Source: Betaproteobacteria bacterium
GTDB taxonomy: Bacteria > Pseudomonadota > Gammaproteobacteria > Burkholderiales > SG8-41
Length of the DNA stretch: 33,914 nt
Assembly (NCBI GenBank): GCA_947476215.1
Contig: CANJQI010000001.1
Location: forward strand, 93,260-127,173
Direction: 5' to 3'
The notes below the pieces were generated by a model. It saw only the letters and a list, made by a program, of their open reading frames with translations. It was not told the DNA's origin and made no database searches. This document shows, one piece after another, positions 8,418 through 15,426 of this stretch; the stretch's first letter is position 1; each line of letters opens with the position of its first letter. Made by a program: the position numbers and the translations under genes.

Positions 8418-9377
8418 TTATTGCGAGTTCAAGCCAGCGCTCTTTATGATCCTGCCTGTGCGTTCCATATCGGCTTTCATGGCTTCGGCAAGTTGTGTCG
8501 TCGTGCTGCCGACGGCTTCTCCGCCGGCATTGAAGATTTTCTCCTTGACGTCCGGCTGATGAACGTATCGTACGATATGCTGATTGAGTCGGTCTACAAT
8601 GACAGCGGGCGTTTTTGCCGGCGCGAAGACGCCCGTAAACGTCACCAGTTCAAATCCGGGTAATGCCGCTGCCGCCATGGTAGGCAGGTCGGACACCAAT
8701 AGCGATGGCTGTGTGCCGGTAACCGCCAGTGCCCTGAGCCGTCCCGATTTCACGTGTGGTGCAACGGAAGCCGCGCTCGCGAACATGAGCTGAACTTCGC
8801 CGCCGAGCAGTGCAACAATCGCAGGCCCATCGCCCTTGTAAGGCACCCACACTATATTTACACCCGCCATGTCCGTGAACATTTGTCCCGCCAGGTGGCT
8901 TGCTGAGCCGCCGGAACTGGATGAATAGTTAAGCGTTGCCGGCCTGGAACGCGCCAGCGCTATCAGGTCCTTGACTGACTTGATCGGCAGCGCCGGATTC
9001 ACCACCAATATATTAGGCGCCCGATGCGTCATCGTAACCGGCGCGAAGTCTCTCACCGGATCATAGGTCGTTTTTTCCAGCAGTGGTTTGATCCAGAAGC
9101 CATTGTTGTAGACGAGCAGCGTATATCCGTCTGGTGTAGCCCGCGCAACAATTTCCGGCGGAATGACGCCGCTGGGTCTGTTCTCTATGATGATGGTCTG
9201 GTTCATGCTGGCAGTCAGCCCCAGCGCAATCAGCCGCGCGGTAAAGTCACCATTGCCGCCCGGATCCACGGTGACGATGCGTATGGATTTTCTTGGGTAA
9301 TCCTGGGCGCAGGCTGCGCCGACAGTTCCAATGATCCAGCCGGCCAAAACCATTTTTTGCAAAAGTTCTTGTGTCAT
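8418..9377 (-). CDS. Bug/TctC-type periplasmic solute-binding protein
   Basis: Receptor of the tripartite tricarboxylate transporter family, which delivers a carboxylate or related solute to TctA/TctB membrane partners. 319 residues. A signal peptide (MVLAGWIIGTVGAACAQ) precedes the mature start YPRKSIRIV. Family marks follow: RPSGVIPPEIVARATPDGYTLL, DPVRDFAPVTM, PNILVVNPALPIKSVKDLIALAR, LNYSSSSGGSASHLAGQMF, the WVPYKGDGPAIVALLGGEVQ segment and PHVKSGRLRALAVTG. No tctA/tctB genes occur in this window, so it is an orphan receptor. It lies between two MmgE/PrpD genes, which suggests that the ligand is the substrate of those enzymes or a relative of it (inference). Confidence 0.93.
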   Translation of the reverse strand: MTQELLQKMVLAGWIIGTVGAACAQDYPRKSIRIVTVDPGGNGDFTARLIALGLTASMNQTIIIENRPSGVIPPEIVARATPDGYTLLVYNNGFWIKPLLEKTTYDPVRDFAPVTMTHRAPNILVVNPALPIKSVKDLIALARSRPATLNYSSSSGGSASHLAGQMFTDMAGVNIVWVPYKGDGPAIVALLGGEVQLMFASAASVAPHVKSGRLRALAVTGTQPSLLVSDLPTMAAAALPGFELVTFTGVFAPAKTPAVIVDRLNQHIVRYVHQPDVKEKIFNAGGEAVGSTTTQLAEAMKADMERTGRIIKSAGLNSQ

Positions 9378-9407
9378 CTCAGATCCCTGTTGGAGTTCGA
9401 GCCGGCG

Positions 9408-10808
9408 TTACGCCAGCGCGGTTACCCGCATGAACGGGAACAGCGTACCGAGGTTTTCCATTTTTTCCACATTCCAGATCTGATCCAGCAGTGTTTGTGC
9501 CCGTGCATGGCCGAGCACGGGTTCGACCTGCGCAAAAAATTTGGCTTCCAACCCATTATCGCTCATCGGGTTGCCCGGATGTCCTTTGGGATTGATCTCA
9601 TGCAGCGTGATCGGCTCTCCCGACGTCAATTCCACTTCGAAGCGACAGTTGAGTTCACGGGGAAACGAAGCCGAGTAAGCCGGGTCGCCCTCCATGTGTA
9701 TCTTCTGCACAATGCCAAGTATGGTCGGGTCACGGTATCGTTCGGGAGTAAAGGTATTTTTCGATATCGCGCCATCCACGAGCGCCGCGCCTATAAGATA
9801 AGGTCCGCTGTGGTCGGCGGTCTCCGCGCTTTCCGGCTCCCAGTATTCCGGGTGGGTTTCGCGGCTGACGACGGAGCGCTTTTCCAGGTACACGCGCAAG
9901 GACTTGATCTGCGCCATGTCCACGCGTTCTCGGAGCTTGATCGCGGTCCAGATCGGCAACTGATAGGGATAGCGCACGGGCAGGGACTTGAAGAACGTGC
10001 CTTCGATCTTGAACGGCACGTTGCGTGCATGCAGTGGATCATCAAGTTCAAAGGAACTGTTCAATTGCTTCATAAGCCCCGAACTACCTTCGAACACGCC
10101 GTCCGGTCCGGTAATGTCCCTGGCCGCGAGCATTGCTGCAAACAGACCGTTGCGGCTGCCATTGGGGCCGGCAAATGCTTTCCAGTTGGAAAGATGACCG
10201 CGCCGGGTTTCGTTGAGGCAAATATTGGGTGCGACCGCAAGTGCCAGTGCATTACCCAGCTGCTGTTTCGACAGGCCCAGTAGTTTTCCCGCTCCCAGCG
10301 CCGTTGCAATTGAGTGGCACATCGGGTGGTCCCAGCCTTGCGCGGCCCATCGCACGCGATCGGAGAGATGTCCGCATACCTCGTAGGCAATGGCAATTCC
10401 CAATAGCAGGTCTTTGCCGCCCAGACCGGCCGATTCTGCTGTGGCGAGTATGCCGCCGATGTTATCGCTCGGATGAGGACCGGTGTCGCCGATACCGCCG
10501 AAGTAATCATCGCTGAAGTCCAGGATACGAACCATCGCGCCATTAACGAGCGCGGCCAGATCGGGCGTTGTTCGTATTGTTGTGCCTATGATCGTGGCCG
10601 GCGCGACGGATGTGATTTCCGACGCGATCGCGCGTATGGCGTTGATGGGCTCGCAACAATAAGCTCCTAAAGAACAGCCGACGGCATCGACGATGCAGCG
10701 TTTCGTGGCATGCATGGTTTCCACCGACAGGTCGCTGAAACCGACGGTTGAAGCAAATTCAACCAATGTGTAAGTCGTCTTGTCCACGGGCACTGCTCCG
10801 GAATTCAT
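9408..10808 (-). CDS. MmgE/PrpD family protein
   Basis: Second MmgE/PrpD paralogue of the run. It is closer in sequence to true PrpD than its neighbour, with DFSDDYFGG followed by HPSDNIGGILATAE and the block NWKAFAGPNGSRNG. The C-terminal part has RYPYQLPIWTAIKLRERV and KGHPGNPMSDNGLEAKF. Start 10808 gives 466 residues beginning MNSGAVPVDKTTYT, a typical family opening. The frame is open further upstream to 10964, but that extension lies inside the neighbouring gene and is rich in Ser/Arg/Pro, so it is rejected. With this start it overlaps the upstream 381-residue gene by 50 bp; a GTG four or six codons in would shorten the overlap. Probable (de)hydratase, decarboxylase or epimerase of unknown substrate. 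Confidence 0.86.
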   Translation of the reverse strand: MNSGAVPVDKTTYTLVEFASTVGFSDLSVETMHATKRCIVDAVGCSLGAYCCEPINAIRAIASEITSVAPATIIGTTIRTTPDLAALVNGAMVRILDFSDDYFGGIGDTGPHPSDNIGGILATAESAGLGGKDLLLGIAIAYEVCGHLSDRVRWAAQGWDHPMCHSIATALGAGKLLGLSKQQLGNALALAVAPNICLNETRRGHLSNWKAFAGPNGSRNGLFAAMLAARDITGPDGVFEGSSGLMKQLNSSFELDDPLHARNVPFKIEGTFFKSLPVRYPYQLPIWTAIKLRERVDMAQIKSLRVYLEKRSVVSRETHPEYWEPESAETADHSGPYLIGAALVDGAISKNTFTPERYRDPTILGIVQKIHMEGDPAYSASFPRELNCRFEVELTSGEPITLHEINPKGHPGNPMSDNGLEAKFFAQVEPVLGHARAQTLLDQIWNVEKMENLGTLFPFMRVTALA

Positions 10809-11904
10809 GGATGGACCGCGCAAGCTTGCCATCGCGGGTATTGATTGTGCGGGTGATCGGCACGGTTTCACCAAACGTCGGAAAGCAGGCGGAATGCTTG
10901 CCTGCGCCACCGACCACGATGACCACGATGTGTTCCGGCCGTTGCACCATGAGCACGGGCGCATCCATGCCCGCCGTCGCGTACCGGCCGGAGAATCCCG
11001 TGCGAAACCGTCGCTCTATATTCTCTTTTGAAAACAGATACATAGGTAAGCGTGCGCGCTCGAACAGAAACTGTTTGATGCGCGCCTTGTTCCAGCCGCT
11101 GTGCGCAATCGTTGTCGCGTGTTCGGGGCACAAAACGACCAGCGGATGCGCGGCGTAATACATGTCGTTGGCACCGGTGTTCGCCATGGTCCCGGCAATT
11201 GTTGTCAAAATTCCTTCCGCGTCGCTGCTTTCCCGGTCATGCACGTTATGCGGACATTCGAGACCCATGACCGTCACGGCACTGCTCCACGCGGGGTGTC
11301 CCCGCTCGACTTGCAGCGGTTGCCATGGATTCGCAGACTCATTTTCCGCGACACAGTAGCTGTACTTGGCAGGTGATCCCAGCGTCGCCATGTCGCCCAC
11401 TTCGGGCACCGCGCCGCCGATATTGATCAGTGCGAGGCGTATTGCCCGGCCTATGGTCGCGTTGGCATGCTTGCCGGGTCCGAACGCGTTGTAACCGCTG
11501 TTGATGCCCAGCTCTTTTGCAATGGGGCCATTGACGATTACCAGCGGTGCACACAGGTGGGTAGTCGACTGTATGGCATTCAGGTTGAACGCGGGTTCGC
11601 ACATGGCCTCAATGGCGGTGACGATCACCGGGAAATATTCGGGACGGCATCCCGCCATCACCGCGTTGACGGCGATGCGCAGCGGTGTTGCGGGGCTGTC
11701 GTTGGGCGCGATCGTTGCCACGGGTGCATTCCACGGGCGGTCACAGTAACCGAGCATGTCCTCGATCCGGCGCCGCGTCGGTGGCACCACCGGCAGGCCA
11801 TCTGTCCAGCCACGCGCCAGGTATTGCGTGTTGATCTCGTCGAAATCATCCTCGACCTCGAGGCCGGCGCCAGGCTCGCTGAGCCATTCCGCCACGGTTG
11901 TCAT
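10759..11904 (-). CDS. Conserved protein of unknown function, coupled to the UGSC selenoprotein
   Basis: 381 residues from the ATG at 11904, which overlaps the stop of the UGSC gene as ATGA; translational coupling is likely. The frame stays open to 12051, but that stretch lies inside the UGSC gene, so the internal start is chosen. I do not recognise a named enzyme family. Visible features are an acidic N-terminus (LEVEDDFDEIN) followed by GWTDGLPVVPPT at 32-43, AVMAGCRPEYFPV around residue 86, THLCAPLVIVNGP around 118, NATIGRAIRLALINIGG at 148-164 and GSPAKYSYCVAENE around 184. There are eight cysteines (54, 86, 102, 118, 184, 217, 259, 340). No signal peptide or membrane segment is seen. The tight link to a predicted selenoprotein and the conserved-looking Cys/Gly blocks suggest a shared enzymatic or complex-forming role (inference). 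Confidence 0.85.
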   Translation of the reverse strand: MTTVAEWLSEPGAGLEVEDDFDEINTQYLARGWTDGLPVVPPTRRRIEDMLGYCDRPWNAPVATIAPNDSPATPLRIAVNAVMAGCRPEYFPVIVTAIEAMCEPAFNLNAIQSTTHLCAPLVIVNGPIAKELGINSGYNAFGPGKHANATIGRAIRLALINIGGAVPEVGDMATLGSPAKYSYCVAENESANPWQPLQVERGHPAWSSAVTVMGLECPHNVHDRESSDAEGILTTIAGTMANTGANDMYYAAHPLVVLCPEHATTIAHSGWNKARIKQFLFERARLPMYLFSKENIERRFRTGFSGRYATAGMDAPVLMVQRPEHIVVIVVGGAGKHSACFPTFGETVPITRTINTRDGKLARSIHEFRSSARGQDDLHIG

Positions 11905-12440
11905 GCTGTGTGGTTCCCAGCGATCGCTAGTATTTGTGGCAGTGCAAGCGCGGCGCGCGCCTGCAATTGTTCCGCGCTGATACCCGTTACCGGATGAGGT
12001 ATGACGACCAGGGACAGGCCTGCTATGCCGCGCACGCGGGCCTGCGCGCACGCGAGATGATGAAACGCGTCCGAACAGATGACCACCGCCAAGGTGCCGC
12101 GCTTTTGTACTTCACACATGTCGTGGACACTCCACGACGTGCATGATCCTCAATCTGCAATTGCAGTGATGACAAGATCGGACTGTGCCGCAAGTTCTTC
12201 CAGAACATCGGCTGGCGCCGCCGCACTGACGCTCGGCTTGCGTCGTTCGGTTGTGGAAACTACATTCACGTCGCGCTTAATGCCCATCGCCAGCAGGGCC
12301 AGCAGGGCATCCGCGTTTCCCTTTGAATTATCGAGCAGTCCGAGTCGCAGTCCTTGCCTGGAAACGATGCGCGTGGTGGTGGCCGCAGCGGATTTCCGTT
12401 CAGAAACTTCGACCGGCACGCCCAGCAGGATTTTGGCCAT
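11901..12440 (-). CDS. UGSC-family selenoprotein (in-frame TGA as Sec97)
   Basis: A 179-residue product if the TGA at 12152-12150 is read as selenocysteine; otherwise it stops after 96 residues. Codons on both sides of the TGA are in one frame and encode one coherent protein. The N-terminal part contains GLRLGLLDNSKGNADALL (30-47) and SDLVITAIAD (87-96), then Sec97-Gly-Ser-Cys100, then TSWSVHDMCEVQKRG and a C-terminal half ending at 11901. This is exactly the U-G-S-C motif of the UGSC family, known from metagenomic selenoprotein surveys and with CGSC homologues. The motif is a thioredoxin-like UxxC redox pair. A SECIS-like hairpin follows the TGA. An AGGA ribosome-binding site lies upstream of the ATG at 12440. 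Its stop overlaps the partner gene's start. Function unknown; probably redox. Confidence 0.86.
12114..12152 (-). promoter_or_regulatory. Sec UGA codon with bacterial SECIS-like hairpin
   Basis: On the minus strand the TGA at 12152-12150 is followed after 5 nt by a stem-loop spanning 12144-12114. The upper stem is a perfect 8-bp pairing, GTCGTGGA (12138-12131) with TCCACGAC (12127-12120), closing a GTG loop at 12130-12128. Below one C-A mismatch, five more pairs form (two of them G-U). The loop sits 20-22 nt after the UGA and starts with G, as expected for bacterial SECIS elements (small G-containing apical loop, about 16-37 nt downstream). Folding energy was not computed. Confidence 0.75.
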
Positions 12441-12538
12441 AGCTGTGTCCTTATTCTGCGGTAATCCCTGTCAGTCGGATTACCCGTTTCCATTTTTCCT
12501 TATCTTCCTTCAGATACTTTGTAGACGGATTGCACCAC

Positions 12539-13498
12539 TCACTCCGGGCGTATGCCGGTTTGTTTGATCAACTGGATCCAGTGTGCGAGATCCTTTTTGA
12601 CAAACGCCCCGAATTCGTCAGGCGTCGTGCCGACGAGTTCGAGTCCCGCGATGACCATTTTTTCCCTGACGTCCGGAAGGTTGAGCACATCGAGAGCATT
12701 TTTGTTGATCTTGCTGATCGTTGCCCTGGGAGTGCCCTTGGGAACATGCACGCCGTTCCAGCCCAGCACTTCAAACCCGGGGAAACCGGACTCCGCGATG
12801 GTAGGGAGTTCAGGCGCGATGGTCGAACGTTGGGCGCCCGTTACCGCGAGAACCCTGACCTTGCCGCCTTTGACGTGAGGCATGGCTGTCGGTGCGTACT
12901 GGAACGATACCTGCACGTGTCCGCCAAGAAGGTCCGTGGTGGCCGCAGCCGAGCTTTTGTAGGGCACATGCACGATGTTGATGCGCGCCATGATCTTGAA
13001 AAGTTCGGTAGCCAGGTGCGGCGGCGAGCCGATGCCGGACGTGGAGTAATTCAGTTGTCCGGGTTTCGCGCGCGCCATTTCCACAAGTTCCGAAATGGAT
13101 TTTGCGGCCACAGAAGGGTGAACCAGCAGATAGTAGGGTGCGTGCGCCAGCAATATGACAGGCGCAAAATCGGTGACCAGGCTGGATGGCACATTGGCCG
13201 TGAATCCGGCGTTGATGGTGTGAGTCGCGGTGCTGATCAGCCACGTGTAACCGTCCGGCATGGACTTTGCCACAATGTCCGTGGCAATCGAGCCGCCGCC
13301 GCCGGGTCGTTGATCCACCAGCACCTGGTGTCCCCAGACCGAGCTGAGTTTTTGTGCGGCCATGCGTGGCAACACGTCCGAGCCCAGTCCGAGCACGACG
13401 CGCACTGGTCTGGCCGGAAAGGTTTCGGCGGATGCGGCCGCCGCCATCGCCGGCGTGATGGCGATCAGCAGGAAAGCCGCAAGGCGTGTCATGGTCAT
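12539..13498 (-). CDS. Bug/TctC-type periplasmic solute-binding protein
   Basis: First gene of the six-gene minus-strand run, 319 residues from the ATG at 13498, which has AAAGGAGG 6 nt upstream; the frame is open further back but without support. The signal peptide is MTMTRLAAFLLIAITPAMAAA with a Sec cleavage near ASAET. Mature family marks are FPARPVRVVLG, RPGGGGSIATDIVAKSMPDGYTW, SLVTDFAPVILL, LVHPSVAAKSISELVEMAR, YSTSGIGSPPHLATELFK, VHVPYKSSAAATTDLLGG and PHVKGGKVRVLAVTG. The usual GG(x)D binding loop is altered to GLGSDVLPRMAAQK, so ligand specificity may be unusual. It likely supplies the substrate for the UGSC/MmgE operon. The UGSC gene starts 98 bp downstream. Confidence 0.93.
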   Translation of the reverse strand: MTMTRLAAFLLIAITPAMAAAASAETFPARPVRVVLGLGSDVLPRMAAQKLSSVWGHQVLVDQRPGGGGSIATDIVAKSMPDGYTWLISTATHTINAGFTANVPSSLVTDFAPVILLAHAPYYLLVHPSVAAKSISELVEMARAKPGQLNYSTSGIGSPPHLATELFKIMARINIVHVPYKSSAAATTDLLGGHVQVSFQYAPTAMPHVKGGKVRVLAVTGAQRSTIAPELPTIAESGFPGFEVLGWNGVHVPKGTPRATISKINKNALDVLNLPDVREKMVIAGLELVGTTPDEFGAFVKKDLAHWIQLIKQTGIRPE

Positions 13499-13707
13499 CG
13501 AGAGCCTCCTTTGTGCAGTATGCCGCTGCAGCGTACTACGAAGGAGCGCAGGATGAAAGCACTGTCGACCCGCGATAGTCGTTGGAAGAGCATGCGTCTC
13601 CCGGAGAAATCGCCCGCCCAATCGACGCGTATGCCGGCTTCGTGGATCATTTTACCGGGGCGGGCCCGGTGTTTTACCGCAAGGCTCTGGCAGCGGGCAC
13701 ACGTTGG

Positions 13708-14489
13708 GTGTGCTGGCAAACGATAACTGAACTTGGCCGCCAATCAATCCGTTCAGCGCAGGACCGCCGCCTTTATAGGGAACGCGTACGAGTAACCGCT
13801 GTCGCGGGCCTGACGTATACCACTCATAGATCTTATCGTAGATTTCTGGTATTGACGTGAGCCATGGATTTCAGAAGTTCTGCGGCCATCAACCCGGCTG
13901 CGCCAGCGGCGGCGGTACCATAGTTAAGTTCGCCTGGCCTGACCCTCGTCAACGCTATCAATTCTTTGACGGATTTGATCGGCAGCAACGGATGCACGAC
14001 GAGTATGCTGGGTGAGCTTCCTATCAACGTGATCGGCGAGAAATCCCGAAGTGGATCAAATGACAAAGTCTGTGTGTACCCGGAAATCCATAAATTGCCA
14101 CTGCATACGAGCAAGGTATATCCGTCAGGAGCGGATTTAACCAGCGTCTCTCCCTGAATAACGCCGCTCGCCCTGTTGTCGACGATGACCGTTTGGCCGA
14201 AGGCTCAGAAGATACCTGGAACAAAGAGCCGCGCGACGAGGTCAGTCCCGCCGCCCGTGCCGGCCGTGATCACACGTATGGGTTTGAATGGATACGGTTG
14301 AGCCGACCCTGGCGAAGCAGACTGCGCGCAAACGCAACCAACGCATAGCACCGCAGGTAAGAATGACATACGCGCGATGCAGCGCAGGTATCCCCGCTTT
14401 GCAACTAACCGGAGCAACATCTGCTTCCCATTCCTATTGGTCCTGAGAATAGTATTACGCGGCGTTGCGTATCCTGGTTGTATCGGCAT
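13708..14489 (-). pseudogene. Decayed Bug/TctC-type receptor gene
   Basis: Minus-strand remains of a receptor gene. From 14489 the frame reads through a signal-peptide-like stretch (LPAVLCVGCVCAQ) into PYPFKPIRVITAGTGGGTDLVARLF, then hits TGA at 14207-14205. The same frame continues with AFGQTVIVDNRASGVIQ, SAPDGYTLLVCSGNLW, DPLRDFSPITL and LNYGTAAAGAAGLMAAELLKS down to MAHVN. There about 60 bp of unrelated sequence and a stop (13833) intervene. VRVPYKGGGPALNGLIGGQVQLSFAS then appears in another frame and ends near 13708, with the C-terminal third missing. One nonsense codon, one small insertion and a 3' deletion make this a clear pseudogene. 13499-13707 holds no gene I can recognise. Confidence 0.88.
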
Positions 14490-14804
14490 GAATCGTCGAA
14501 ATCGCAGAAGTTAGGTGCGAAGTATGTCGTAACCATTTGAGTTTATAAAATTTATGGTAAGCAGGGTTCTTGTCGTGGAATTTGGCTAATAGCCGCGAGT
14601 GCACGCCACACACTACCTTCACGCAGGCACGGGCGAGGTTCGAGCATACGAGTTCGTTGACCTTTGCCTATCCCGCTACTAGACTGTTCATCCCCTTATT
14701 TTCCTTGTTTCCACGTGGTGTTTTGGGCACTGTCTCGGTGGATGCGCATCGGGATATGTCCCTCCAGAAACATCGCGCGGTCACAGGCCTGACCTCCTCT
14801 GTTT
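14490..14804. other. Gap without a recognisable gene
   Basis: About 315 bp between the Bug pseudogene and the exported protein. Short open frames here have no family-like features. I see no strong promoter, terminator or repeat in it; it presumably holds the promoter of the 14805 gene. Confidence 0.5.
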
Positions 14805-15407
14805 ATGTTACGTCGTTGCCTCATATTGATATTGCTGCTGGTGTTTTCCACGACTGCCGTGGCGCTGGAGCCGATATTGATACTGGTGTTACGCATGTTG
14901 CGCGATCAGGCGATCTCGACCTCCATTGAACGTGGTGTCGGGGTCATGCGTCAGCAGCCTGCAGCGCCGCAACAGCCGTTCGGCTATGCGCTTGCCTCGC
15001 CGCCGATAGAAAGTGGCACCGAGGAGCAACGCTTACGTGCGCTTATCGACGAGAGTTTTCTGCACCTCAGTGCGTCGCAGCGCGATTCGGTATTTTCCGG
15101 CATGCAGAAAATTTTGCGCGATCCTCAGTATGCGAACTCGAAGTCGCAGATAGTCGCCGAATTTGGAATGAAGGCGCGTGCCGTGCGCGAAGGATATCGC
15201 GGTCTCGAGAAGCTGACGCCGGTCGACAAACGCGCGCTCGCCTCGCAGGCGAAGGAGGCGTTCAGCCGTCTGCCGATTGCGGAACGCCGCCAGATCATGG
15301 AAGTGCTGCAATCCGGTGTGTTGCCGCTGCCGCGCGATCTGGGGGCGCTCATGCTCGCCGAGCTGAATTCCATCGTGTCATACGCCGACCACGGTGCTCA
15401 ACCATAA
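14805..15407 (+). CDS. Exported protein of unknown function
   Basis: 200 residues. The N-terminus has a signal peptide (MLRRCLILILLLVFSTTAVALEP, basic start plus a hydrophobic run) and then another hydrophobic stretch PILILVLRML, so it may be secreted to the periplasm or remain membrane anchored. The rest is helical and charged (for example LIDESFLHLSASQRDSVFSGMQKIL), ending in LPLPRDLGALMLAEL. I recognise no domain. The start lacks a good ribosome-binding site but is supported by the signal peptide. It is convergent with a Ser/Thr kinase gene, the two stops being only 20 bp apart; whether they are functionally linked cannot be told from the sequence. Confidence 0.78.
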   Translation: MLRRCLILILLLVFSTTAVALEPILILVLRMLRDQAISTSIERGVGVMRQQPAAPQQPFGYALASPPIESGTEEQRLRALIDESFLHLSASQRDSVFSGMQKILRDPQYANSKSQIVAEFGMKARAVREGYRGLEKLTPVDKRALASQAKEAFSRLPIAERRQIMEVLQSGVLPLPRDLGALMLAELNSIVSYADHGAQP

Positions 15408-15426
15408 CGGCGAAACTACGCGCAGA

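Noticed and set aside
14205-14207. In-frame TGA in a Bug gene as a second selenocysteine codon
   Set aside because: The position corresponds to a variable residue of the receptor family without Cys in homologues I know, there is no hairpin of the right spacing that I can see, and the gene has other lesions. A plain nonsense mutation.
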